64,000 nucleotides of DNA from Paraphoma chrysanthemicola (lineage: Eukaryota; Ascomycota; Dothideomycetes; Pleosporales; Phaeosphaeriaceae), in assembly GCA_020744225.1 (NCBI GenBank), contig JAGMWG010000009.1, positions 992,001 to 1,056,000 of the forward strand, given 5' to 3'. The notes under the pieces are model-generated. The model was not told the DNA's origin. It searched no databases and saw nothing but the letters and a program-made list of their open reading frames with translations. Positions 51,648 through 63,568 of the stretch are shown here, in pieces. The position numbers were made by a program, and so were the translations under genes. The stretch's first letter is position 1, and each line of letters opens with the position of its first letter.

Positions 51648-53473
51648 ATGGACGCTGACAGACGACTTTCGAAAGCCCTGGAGGCGGCCAATGATGCTCT
51701 TCAGCACCTTTCAATGTCACCTGACTTCAATTGCTTGGATTGCACACATATCGACAGACTACTTGGAAGAGTGGTGGACCTGCCGACCGAGGGTAATCAA
51801 CGCAATAGTCGACGGAATCTTCTTGTGATTCGACAGTGGATGATCACCGAAGGCCCTGGTGTTGTACTGCTAGAAGTCCTTGGTCAACTCTACTGGCGGC
51901 TGGGAGAACTCAACAGCAAGCAATTCGAGAAATTCAAGGGTAATCTTCAGCAACAGCAGCCGTATCTATCACTCATTCAAGACACTGCTGCTGTTACGTT
52001 GGTCATCCAAAGGATACGGCACATTCAGAGATCGAAGGCAGATGCATGCCAGGATTTTCTTTGTGAGCTCTCGGACCTTACTGGATTGAAGGGTGAGGAT
52101 GCGCCGGATCCCAGATGTGTTCATAGTGCTAATCTGAACAGTGGACTCGCCGATGGCAGAAATGGATGCTTTGCGGGCAAACTCCACTAGTCCTTTCACC
52201 CCTCAATCTGTTCATTCCCTCGACAGCAACTCATCGCAAGATTCCGGATTCGTTAGTCTAATCAAATACGTACCATCGAGTTCGAGGTGGGGTGGTGACA
52301 TGGAGCAAACCCTCACCGACTTCTACATCAATGGCATCTGCCCAGGTCGTACCGTTGCCACACAATCAAACACATATATTGCGCTGTTTGAGGTAGCAAA
52401 CTCGTGCCTTAGCACGCGCTACGCTCTTCTCAGTCTGTCGGCGTCGTACATATGCGAGTACCTTCCGTCTCAGAAGGAGGCATATCACCAGGCGGAGCTT
52501 TACTATTCTACACAAGCGCTGAAAGCATTGACAAGTCAGATCAGCAACGGTCAGAACTACGAGGGTGCACTTGCGACAAGCATGCTGCTACTACACCACG
52601 CTGCAATTAACAGCGAAGATTCGCCGCTATGCTGGTCGTGCCACGCGAATGTGTTTGATACCATTCCCTCAGACCTTGTCAATCATCATTCAGAAACCGC
52701 ATTATTCATTCGTGCTCAGCTCGCGCTATCTCGAACAGCACAAACAACATTCCAGTTACAAAGCGCTCAATTTCACTCCTTAGAAACGAAGAACTGGTAC
52801 GAGGGAACACCGCCGACCGAGGCTCAAAAGATATGCGGCGTTCTTGGCTTCTCGCCTCAATTAATATTTCTCATCTCATCCGTTACTTCTCTCGCCTCAG
52901 ACATCACCAGCCCGAACAAACTGATGTATGCGCAATTACAAGAGACACAGCTACAGAATCTGAAGCAATGGACTGCAGAGCTTCAGAGTGCAGAGCAAGA
53001 TGTTCTTGTAGCCACTGCTGAGGCCTTCCGCTTAGCAGCCTTGATATATCTGCGGTGCCGACTTTACGGGTAGGGACATATCAAACATTACGTGATGACA
53101 CTGCTGACATGTATCTAGATTCACACGATTCCATCCTTCGGTGCTGGAGCTTTCCGAAGCTCTTCATAACGTAATCATGTCGCTTCCTGTCAAGGGTAGC
53201 CTCTACACTGCCATCTACCCCATCTGGCCGTTGTTCATCGCCGCCGTCACCGCTAGCTCCGACAAGCGCGATCGTCTTTACCAACGTGTCGTGCCTATTC
53301 GAGAAGGTGACAAGAACACGCTTCCACCTGTTTTGAAGCGCGTCAGCGGATTGCGAATCTGGCTGGCCAACCAAGATCCCAGCTGCCAGAAGCGTTCCGG
53401 CTGGTGGGACGAGATGCTCAGCCCCAGTAGCAGCACCACAGCACTAGGGTCAAGCCTCCTCTGCCTTGGCTAA
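51648..53473 (+). CDS. Fungal_trans_2-type transcriptional regulator without visible Zn2Cys6 cluster
   Basis: Exons 51648-52092, 52142-53069 and 53119-53473 join to 575 residues. The C-terminal 370 residues have the fungal specific transcription factor 2 (PF11951) pattern: D-F-Y-I-N-G-I-C-P-G-R-T near the start, C-L-S-T-R-Y-A-L-L-S-L-S-A-S-Y, a helix rich in A-L-A-T-S-M-L-L-L-H, and near the end the conserved I-W-P-L-F-I-A-A block. The first 148 residues are helical with few cysteines (C-L-D-C only) and contain no Cx2Cx6C cluster, so a DNA-binding domain is missing or lies in an exon not found. It sits between the thioesterase-like and BCAT genes, so it is the obvious candidate pathway regulator. 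The first exon could instead be a separate small gene, though the 49-nt intron joining it is clean. Confidence 0.7.
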
Positions 53474-54627
53474 GGGACATTCATTTACTCATCTTCGAAG
53501 CACCCTCTAAGGTGCATTGTTCTGTGGAACAGCACACATGGCGTGGCTATGATAAGCCCCCATTCGAAGCGTACTTCGGCACTGCCGAAGTATTGCAGTC
53601 AATTGATATCAAAGGATGTAGCATCTTCAGCGATCGTGTACATATTTTCCTTCTCTCGCTGATTCTAATTTCGCTTAACGTGGCTGCCAAGTATGTTGCT
53701 TTGCGATATTCCTTTCTTCTCCAAGATTCAGCGATTGCAATTTTTGTTTGGCTTCCTATTTTGGTTACTTGTTGCTTTTGTTTAGCATTTCAGCGTTGCG
53801 CTCCCCTAGATCATGTCTTTACGATTTCCTGCACTCTCCACGGTTTTAGAAGGCGTCATGTCTGGTTTGAAGGCTTTGTGATTAGAATCCTTCTTATTGT
53901 ATATATCAGATACCAGTATATATTTTTCATAGTCGCGATGCCACCCCGACTGTGTCGTAGAAAAGAACATGCAGCTTCGCACCTTAGCATATCTGCTCCT
54001 CCCGCTTGTTTTCGATATTACACAGCTTGAGGAATTGCGTTATGACGATACCTACTTGGTGTAGCCCATGCGTCGATGTGTGTTCTGTGGTCATGTCTTC
54101 TCCAGGCCTTTCGATTAATCAGCTCCAAAATAATCCATCCATGTGTGCTGCGAGTTGAGCTCAAAGTAGGTCGATTCATCGAGACTGGGCAACAGAATGC
54201 TTCTGCGCCATGATCTCCTCTCAGTATGATTTAACGCTATGGTTGCCGCGCATGTAAGTAGCCGGGGCGGGTGTAAAGTCCTGGCGAGTGATCATTCTGA
54301 CTACATTAGAGACTTCACAGGCTTAACAAGCTGAGTTTAGACATGAATCTAGCGCGATGAGGCACGAATCATCAGCATGACGCAATGTCCTCATCTAGCA
54401 GCCACTGATTGGTTCCATGTCACCCATGGTACTCTTAAGGCTGGGCTGTTTCGAAAGCCTCGGATGGCGGAAATTTTCAGATGCCGTGCCAGATAGGCTA
54501 TCCAGACATCGTGTCCATATCACGAGACACCGAGATGGAAATCGAGAATGCGCGAAACTAAATTACATTGATTCAAATTGTAGCGTCTTACACGTGTCGC
54601 ACACTACTTCGCCGGAGATTCGGTACA
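53474..54627. other. convergent intergenic region, partly AT-rich
   Basis: 1.15 kb. A 173-codon open frame at 53512-54030 begins with GTG, lacks an early ATG, and encodes a very hydrophobic Phe/Ile/Leu/Val-rich product, as expected of an AT-rich 3' region. I treat it as non-coding. The rest shows nothing. Confidence 0.4.
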
Positions 54628-55875
54628 CTATGCCTCCACCTGCACCTCAACTGGTGCATTGAATACGACACCACTCTTCTCATGCACATCCTCGATTATA
54701 ACCGGCAACTCCGTGTTGACTCCCGTCAAAACAAGTTCTTCAGGCTTTTCCTCCTTCGCCAACAACAAGTCCTCCTCTTTCAACACATCCACCCACCCAA
54801 ACTGATCTTCGATCTTTCCCCTCATAATGTCCCTCAACGCACTTTGCAACTTCATAGTACACTCACCCGTGGTCTCCCCGTACATAAATCTTTCACCCGT
54901 ACCTGGCCTTGCTAACAGCCGAATCGGCAATAACGACGCCGCCGTGCCAACCGCAATAACTTCATCGAAAAATTTACACTCGCTCCACGGAATCTCGCGC
55001 TTCTCGACTCGCCAGCCGAAACTTTCTGCAAGTGCCAGACACGAATCCGATGTAATCGATTGCACGATGTTCTTGGAATCAGGGACAACAACAACGACCT
55101 GACCGCCAACTTTCTTAATCCCAATGAACCCAGACGTCGAAAATTCCTCGATGCAAGTCCGCGTCTGCGCATCCAGATGCAACGTGACATGGAAGCCTTG
55201 CGCACGCGCTTTATCTGTATGGCGAATAACAGGTGCATAGTTGCCGCCGACTTTCGCGCCTCCCGTGCCGCGGGGAGCGGCGCGGTCAAAGTCCTCAATC
55301 ACACAGGCGGGAAGTGGCTGAACGCCGTGGTACGTGGTGCCTGGCTGCGCGAACACGGCGAACGTGTACTCTGTCGGCGCAGTCAGGCTGAGATGCCCGG
55401 ACGAGCCGAAGACGAGGGGGCGGATGTAGAGAAGTGCCTCGGAGGAGTGTGGCGCGACCCATTCGCCGTTGCGGGCGACGGCCATTTTGATGCATTTCAG
55501 GAAGTGGGATTCTGGGATTTCCGGAATGGAAACGTATGATGCTGACACATTCATGCGTGCGGCGTGGGCGGCGGGGCGGAAGAGGTTGATGTTGCCATCT
55601 GGGCTGCGGTGGGCTTTGAGGCCTTCGTAGGCTTGTTGGCCGTAGTTAAGAGCGGGAGCGAGGCCGTGAATTGAAAGGTAGGGTGAAGCTACGAAGGTAG
55701 GCTCGCTCCATGATCCTTCTGCAACACTGTACTTTGACTCGACATGGCCGTTGACTGGGTTACTGTAAGCACTCCGAATGTAGGAGGTATGTCAAGGTGT
55801 TATACCTGCGTCGGTGATGGACAAGCCAAGCTGGTTCCAGTTGACTGTCTCAAGTGGTGCAGGAGGGAATGTCAT
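54628..55875 (-). CDS. branched-chain-type amino acid aminotransferase (class IV PLP)
   Basis: Exon 1 55875-55806 and exon 2 55754-54628 give 398 residues. The fold-type IV pattern is clear: P-Y-L-S-I-H-G-L-A-P-A-L-N-Y-G-Q-Q-A-Y-E-G, R-P-A-A-H-A-A-R-M, Y-I-R-P-L-V-F-G-S, F-A-V-F-A-Q-P-G-T-T-Y, and the PLP-lysine region R-G-T-G-G-A-K-V-G-G-N-Y-A-P with Lys191, then E-E-F-S-T-S-G-F. It transfers an amino group between glutamate and a 2-oxo acid. There is no presequence like that of mitochondrial BCATs. Members of this type next to FAS genes, such as TOXF and APS4, aminate a long-chain 2-oxo acid in HC-toxin and apicidin pathways; that role here is inference. Upstream of the FAS beta gene's end, same strand, 1.1 kb apart. 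Confidence 0.9.
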
Positions 55876-56966
55876 GATGCTCTATGCACAAGATCTGGTT
55901 GACGATTATGGCAATTATGCGTGATGTTATGGAAATAATGAGTGAACGAATGATGCAGAAATGCGTCTCCAGTGTGCGAGAAAGTATACTTTGATGTACT
56001 ACCTTTGGGACACCTCCCAGGCTTTTACAATCCCTAGTTCACGTCTCGGCATACTCATAAAAATCTCATGGTTACAGAAGCGCGATGTCACCTGCCCGCT
56101 CTGCCGAAATACCAGCTGCACAGTGCTAGCATTTCAATGTCAGTCCCTCGCACAGTGGCAATTCACCTGCAGTTCCATCTCACCTCTCTGAAATCTCCCC
56201 AATCCGATCTCGGGAGTCAGCAACACCTCCTCTCCACCCATGACCTCCGCCCTGCACTGCGCTTCTCACATCCTATCCTCCGCTCCGACCAATGCTTCTC
56301 AAATGTTCCGTCCATCGGACATGTGCGCATATCAACCTAGAGCGCAGACCCTGCACACTGTGCGTGTGGATAACCAGGATGCAGCTCCATGCTCTCGGGT
56401 TCCGTAGACCTGCTTGGTGGCCGTAGTGCTGATGGTGTCGGGTTCTGAGGCAAACGCACTGACGTGTTCGGTTGATGTGTGGCTTGCATTGGGGCTAGGC
56501 TGAAATGAGAGTAGATGAGAAGCCACGAATTTCCAGTGCTAGGAGGATTTGTGGACGACGAATGAAATTGCTCGAGGGGGAAAATGGTTGACAGATTCAG
56601 ATGAGTCATTTCTGAAGGGCTGGACGTGTAGCGTTGTGGTTGTTGAGCTTGTTGCGTCTAAGTCACGAGCACCTTGGTGGTGGAAAAGCAACCTGAGGCA
56701 CGTTTCTCGCAGAGCCTTGTACACCTTTTGTATGTATCGCGATCTCAACCAAGGCGTTTGGGTTCAATAGGATCAACTATGGAAGGAACATGGTTCTGAA
56801 GTCTAGTCGTGAAACGAGCAAGTATTCTATTAACATGTACAACAAATGCGTCAAACTCCAGTCGATAATGCAGAAAGCAGCAACTGGAGACCCACATATC
56901 CTCTTCTAATTATCAATACCAATGATAGAAACCTTATGCCCTAAGTGAGTCGCATGGACCCGCCGC
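55876..56966. other. intergenic between FAS beta 3' end and BCAT start
   Basis: 1.09 kb. Contains the BCAT promoter. Open frames of 60-90 codons occur on both strands without features. No repeat seen. Confidence 0.45.
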
Positions 56967-59900
56967 TCATGCCTTCGCACTCTCTCCATCGTCAATCCAC
57001 CCATCAAGAACAGCCTTCAACCGTTCACTCCCCGTCGCCTGATACGCATACTCAAACGCGTCCTTACTAATATCGAACGGTCTCGCCGTGACATTAGGCA
57101 CGTACCTACCAATCAGCTTGTCTGGATCGATCCAGTCCTTTCGAATGTTTTGCTCCAGTACTTCCCTGAAAGCTGCGAGATTCGGACGCAAGAAAGACGA
57201 ATGAAAAGGCACGTCGATGCCAGCAAGCGGTATGGTGGCTTTGCCGCGGTCGAGAGTGACTGATGTAGCGTCGACAGATGAGAGCGATGCTACATGACGC
57301 GCGATGATGTCGTCTAGAGAAGGCGGAGGAGTCGACAGAGTAGCGAGATCATTACAAACGAGCGTGAGGGTCTGCAAATTCCGTAGTGTACCGGCGCAGA
57401 CATATTGCTTGTCCTGCACATTGTAATTGACAATCTCAAGCAGGGCGCCTGACTCGTTTGCAATCGCTTTGACAGTGGCTTCAAGTTTCGTAATGTCGAA
57501 GCCCTTAGTCACCCGAGAAGGATCAACGGCCATCATGCCGAACTCGCTGCGACCCTCGTCATCGCGTTCAACGGCGACCTGCATGCTCAACCCGCGGTAG
57601 AAGACGATCGAGAGGATTTGTTCGAGTGGCATCATGTTCGCAATGGCACACAGTGCAGCGTACTCGCCAAGCGAGTGGCCGGCATATTTGCTCTTGTCCG
57701 AGATGAGACCACGAGAAACCATGTCTTCGAAAGAAGCCTTCTCCGTCACGGTAAGTGCGGGCTGTGCGAATTCTGTCGAGAAGAGAAGTCCTTTGGGGTG
57801 ACGATATGTGTAGCTAGGAGTTGTGGAAGTGATTTTGAAGAAACGCTTCGTCTCCTTTACACCAGTCTTGCTGACCGACTCGTAGGTCATGCGCATGTAG
57901 TTCTGGCGGATTGCAGCACCGCGTTTACCACCGAAGTGAACGGTGAGAGTTTTGGGGTTCTTGCGCACAACATCTGAAATGCGAAAACCTGGAAGATGTC
58001 AGACCCAGACTTTGGGAAAGTAACCAAAAGGTAAAGAAACATACCATAAGTCTCATCAAAGTGTTGATCAGCCCGATCCCAGACTTGACGAGCCGCAGAT
58101 GACGTCTCATACAGATCCATGCCCATGCCAAGCTCTTGACTCCCTTGACCTGTGAAAATGTATGCCGTCTCGATAGGCTCGATTTCGCATTCGCCAACAA
58201 ATACCTTCTCTTGGCTTGCCGCATTGCGTGCCTCGATCTTGATTATCTTGTTTCCAGCAACCATAGCAACATGATCAAGGTGTACTTCGATGCTATCTCG
58301 CCCGCGGATCATGCCAACAAAGCTAGCGGAAAAGTTGCGCATGCGCGATAGGTTGTTCTCCGCACATCGCATCTCTGTGATCGAGCGGATGATAGCTGAA
58401 GTATGCATACCATGAGTAATGGGGCCGGGTAGGCCGGCATATTTGGCAAAAGCAGGCGAAACATGGATGGGGTTGAAGTCCTGGCTGACTCGAGAGTACT
58501 CAGCATTGCTAGCTGGAGCGGCAAACACGAATCCATCTTCCGAGGTATCGAGGCAGATGGGACGCTCAAGCGGAACTCGCTTGCTTACAACCTTGCCATG
58601 ACGCTCCAGGTAACCTAGAACTGGGTTGGTGGCTGGATTTGGTGTTGCGGCCGAAATCGAGTCATAGTGGACGGTCGCGATTTCCTGTATGCCCTTGGAA
58701 CCCTTCGAAGTCGCAAAGACTTTGCCACTTGTGCGCAGACGCGAGAAAATCCCCTTTGACTTGAGCGATGACAATGTCTCAAGCTCGAAGGTCAGCGTCT
58801 TCTCAGCAAGCTCTTCGACCTCCACAGGTTCGTTCCACGTAATCCACTCTTTCGATAGCAGCAGATTAGCTAAGCTTGGCGAAGGGAACCTGACTTCGCG
58901 CGAATCCTCTTTCTTGTTTGTGAAGCAGTCTGCAAAGTCGGAATACGTGCCCTTGTAGAAGAACTCAGAGATGACGTCCATGACTGGAACATGGTTTCTG
59001 CTGATCGTCGCGCATACTTCGACAGTCTTGCCAGTCTCTGATATACTGATGGAGGTGGTGCGTGCGAAGCTTTCTGTTTTCTCTCCGACTCTCAGTGGAG
59101 CGGCGTCGGCGTGCATGCGGAACTTGTTAGATAAATGCACCAATTTCAACAGATCAGCCTGAACCAAAAGCAGTGCCTTCATGATTGCCTTCCATCCAAC
59201 AACAATGGCAAAGTCCATGGTCACGAAACCCTCCTTGTCGGTGCCTCGCATTCCACCTCCAATTGTAGCCATGAATTTGTCAACCATGTCTTGCGTGATA
59301 GTAAGTTCGCCACCATTCGCTTTATAGCCTTGCCGGCCAGCAGGAAGAACAGGATTTCTATAGCTCTTGCCTACCCAGAGCTTCTTGTAGAAGTCGACGA
59401 TACGGTCTGTGCGACCTTCGTTATCCTCGTGAAGAAGCGAGTGCGGAGTTTCAGGGTGGTATGAAAAGCGGAATTCGAGAGGAACTGGATCCGTTCCAGC
59501 ATTCTGGTAAGCATACATTCGAAGAATGATCTTGTTTCCAGGCTCGGTCGCAACCGATAGATCAGTCTGGGTTGTACCATTGCTGCTCATGGTGATAGAG
59601 ACGTAGTTATGGCGAAGCTTGTCGGTGATCATGACGGACAGATTATGCTGCAGGAAAATGTCAATTACGGGAGCGATTTACGTTGAGCCGAGCATACTTA
59701 CAGCGGGTGCAAAGGCTTGCCGAATCGGGTTTGGAATCATGCTATGGCCGCTCATGACAGTCTTACTCTTGAATAAAGCATAGCGCCAAGAGAGCTTCTT
59801 CCCGGCCAATAGATCAAACCACTCATCAGCCAAAGGTAACTCGTCTAGGTCTGCCGGTATCTTGAAGGTCGTGGCGTTTGGTTCAATGACAATGGAAAGA

Positions 59901-62900
59901 CCTTGTTGACGTGCAGACTTGCGACTTGTATGATGGCCGAAGAACTCGACTTGGGGTATGGCTTTGACGTCGCCAGAATACGTCTCCCGCAAGATGGACC
60001 CCAAATGGCCTTCGTTGATCCTGTCCAAGATAACCTTGACGGGTTCGTTGATGTTCTGAGGAGTTGCGTACGCCACAGAGACTGGACCCTGCAAAATGCA
60101 GGTCCGCTGAACATCCTCATCGACAACCGCATCCACAAACTCGGACTGCCAGAGGGAGTCCTTCTTGAACCATGTCTCAAATTTATTGTCTATAACGGGA
60201 ATGAAAGGCACCGGCTTCTGACCCGGGCGGCGACAGATCTCGAGGAAGTAGTCTTGGTCTTCCTGGTTGATGAGCTGTGTCTTACTCTCTTGATAGGCAT
60301 GGGAGAAATTGCGCAGCGCCTCGAAAGGCTCTTCGAAGTCTGAGTAGCTGGTGAAGATAGGCTGAGTAAGCTCCCAATTCGAGAGAGGCAGGCGTTCCTC
60401 GATACGGCGAACGAAATCGGCAAAGATACGAACGTAAGATGGATCGATCCACTGCGAGCGCTTGCTCAGATAAAGTAGGTTGACCATCCGGCGTGCCACG
60501 TCTTGATAGGTCATCTCTTTGAGATCGACAGCCTTGCCCGTTGCAAAGTCGTGGCCAAACCACACTTTCTGGAAATCTTTGTTGAGTCGGTCAATGATCT
60601 GAGGTTTTTGCTTCTCGAGTTCGGGTAATTGCTTGGTTTTGGGCAGTGAGAATATTTTCTTGTCGAGTTCAGCCCAGAATTTGACACCTCGCGTAGCAAT
60701 CTTGTGGATAGGTTGTCCCATCTCAGACTTGACGGTGATGATCCCACTACACTGCTGCCACATGCCGTCTTCCACACCTTGACAAGCCGCGATAGCTTGT
60801 TTAGCTGCCAGTGACGTATGAGCTTCCTTCGCGACCATCATGCGTGAGCCAAACAGAACGCCATCAAAAGGCATTGGCGGTTGGTTAAATCTCGACGCCC
60901 AGGATCCTATGAGATAAGGGTAGGTATCGTCGATACCACCGAATCCCGAGCCGGCAACGAGGATGACGTTTTGGCACCGACGAATTGCGGCATATGTTTG
61001 GAGGATGGGGGCATGGAAATCTTCAGTTGAGTGATGACCACCCCCTCGACCACCAGTCCACTGCAACATTATGGGAAACGCAGGATGATCCTTCGCAATA
61101 CGAAGGACTTGGTGGATAGCATCGACATTCCCTGGCTTAAAAGAGATATGTTTGATGCCAAGTTCCTCGATATAGCTGGTGGCAACTTCGAGAGATGGAA
61201 CCCCAGCGCCCAGTGTGATACCATCAATCAAGGTGCCTTGTGCAATCATCTTCTTGATCAGCGGGATCTGCCATCCAATCTGTCGAGGCGCCGAATAGAT
61301 AAGATTTATGGTCATTCCTTTACCTGCTGGTATCAATTGTTCGATGGTGTGGATGGCCTTGACAAGTCCATCCTCTGTGGGATGTCCACCCGCAGCGAGT
61401 TCGCAGTGGTAGCCTGCATTTATGACTGCAGCAACGAAGTCGGGATGGACTGTTGTCGGCGTCATACCAGCGACCATCAGCGGCGGCGTGCCCAGAAGCT
61501 GGCTCATTTTAGTGCTGATGATTGTTCTTGCCGAGGCGTCAGTCAGCAATGTTGGCTCGAAATCGCGTAGCCAGTCCGCAGATCGCTTGCTAGACTCTAA
61601 CGACGGAGCATCGAAGAGGTCTGGCTTGTAACCGACATGCGGCAGGCTTCCCTGCAACGGACCAGCAAGAATAACACGCGTACCAGTGCCTTCTTTTGAC
61701 CTATGCAGGAGCGTACCGACACCACTTGTCTCGCCTGGTCCGAAATCAATGATACATGATCTGGTCGGAAAAGTAGTGGCTCCTGGCCAGTCCACCATTT
61801 CGGTGGTTATCGCTGAGGTAAGAATTGGAAAGAGCGCTTCTTCTTCCACTTCGCGCAAGTCTCGTCCAGTCTTGCTATCGTAGACGCTGATCAGCAGATC
61901 AGATGGCTTGATGACGATGTTGTGGCGGACCATATCGTCCACGATGATATTCCTTGTGTTCGCAAGATAGAAGGTGTGAAATGGCGCAGTGATGGGCAAG
62001 AAGCGAGTTGTCACAATTTTCCCACTCAGCGGTCGGACCTTCTGCTGTACTTTCTTGACATCCTCCAACCATGAGGCAAAACTCTTTAATGACTCTGGTG
62101 GCCCACCGCACACGATATTCGCCGGCCCGTTGACCAGCGCGATCGCAACACGTTTGTCTTCTGGAAGATGTTGGTTGAAGGCCTTGACTTGTCGTTCCAG
62201 GTCTGCACGAGGCAAATGCATGATGTTCATCATGGGGGTTGGCTCCTCAGCTGCCTCAGTATCGTCTTGTACCATCTTTTGCCAGGACGTCTGCTTCGGG
62301 AACTGTTGCTGAGAGCGACATCCTGTGTAAAAGAGTGCTATTAGACAGGCTCTGAATGCACCCTCGAAATCGTCCCACGTTCTGCACGTAGCCAATCCAG
62401 CCGCAACGATCTGCACCCATCAGTAGTGGTTCTCTACCTTGCTATGCTGGGGAAACTTACGATGCCTTGACTGTGCCCAGTGGAACCTTGCAGGCTCTCG
62501 ATGACGTCCCCGGGAGTAAGCTGCCATACTTTGCATGTCACATAGAAGCTTGCAAGCTGGCCGAGGGCAATGAGCGGGAAGCTCACGGGTGCGGACAGCA
62601 AATAATCCGAATCTGGGGTCGACTCGGGCTTCCTAAGCCATTTGGAGAAATCCAAACCAAGCGAATACTGGTCGACAACAGTTTCATCGTCGAGCAACTG
62701 CTCCAAGATCATTTTTGCGAAATCGAAAATGTCGTCTAGCAAGCAGCCGTATGTCGCATAGAGTCCTCGAAGTTCTGTAAAGTATTCTTGCGTGTTACCT
62801 TGTCCGCCTGCCCATGCATCTCATATTAGCGGCTATTCATTGTGCATATCGCGATGTAGACTAACCGAAGACAGTGTATGTGGGCACCCTTTCGCTTGGA

Positions 62901-63352
62901 TGCGAGGCCGCGAATAGATGTGGTATTCTGCTACTCAGCGGCCGTTGCATCATGTGCATAGCTTCGTAATAGCACCTGATGATGTCTTGCTTGCTGCTCA
63001 AATCGGTGTCTTGAAGCTCTGCAGCCCTCAGATGAATGTCTTTACCCTGAAGATGGTCGTTTGCCAGCTTCTCCACGACCTTGGAGAACAGCTCAGATGA
63101 CATGCTTGTCGCACGGTCCTGTCGGCCAGCAATGTGTCGCAAGAATTGGACGAGCAGGTGCAGATCTGAGCATGGCTCCTGCGCTCTCTTTTCTGCGTAC
63201 GACGACAGAAAGTCATTGCGCATGCGGCATGCGAACAGGCGCAAATGCTCTTTGACAGGCAACGCAAAGCTTCTGCCGCCATGTGTACATTCGACAAAGT
63301 ACTCCTCCTCCGTCTCGACATTCAGGCGAGGTGAAGCAAACCCAAAGTCCAT
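56967..63352 (-). CDS. fatty acid synthase beta subunit, secondary-metabolism type, complete
   Basis: Five minus-strand exons, 63352-62866, 62807-62461, 62410-59702, 59647-58045 and 57988-56967, give 2055 residues, the usual size. Domains in order: acetyl transferase (G-G-Q-G-N-T near 165, nucleophile in G-H-S-Q-G-I, Ser about 275), enoyl reductase from about 580 (L-L-G-T-P-P-L-M-V-A-G-M-T-P; FMN loop G-G-R-G-G-G-H-H-S near 705), hot-dog dehydratase (D-F-N-P-I-H-V-S-P, G-P-I-T-H-G-M near 1590), and malonyl/palmitoyl transferase (A-G-H-S-L-G-E-Y-A-A-L, Ser about 1821). The N-terminal about 30 residues differ from what I know of primary-metabolism FAS1 (no conserved start), as in TOXC, HexB and StcK. 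It needs a FAS alpha partner, not in the window unless it begins at the right edge. Confidence 0.93.
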
Positions 63353-63568
63353 GGTGATAGGAGCGAGGAGTTGGTGCGACTTGAAAGATAGTATTAGTAG
63401 AACTGGGTATCAAACGAATGGTCTATCTGAAAAAAGGACGAAGTACACGCGAAAGACATGCGCAAGGTCGAACGAGTGAGGTACTAGGAAGAGGATCGTC
63501 AGGAGAAAAGGTCTAGAGCCCAGGTGAAGAGGAAGCGCATCACGGAATTGTTAGTCGTTCATGTTATG
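63353..63568. promoter_or_regulatory. 216-bp putative bidirectional promoter
   Basis: Lies between the FAS beta start (minus) and the ATG of a rightward open frame at 63569. A head-to-head arrangement of FAS subunit genes is common, but the identity of the right-hand gene is unproven. Confidence 0.35.

Noticed and set aside
53512..54030. 173-codon hydrophobic plus-strand frame
   Set aside because: No ATG near the start, AT-rich sequence and composition expected of a non-coding 3' region.
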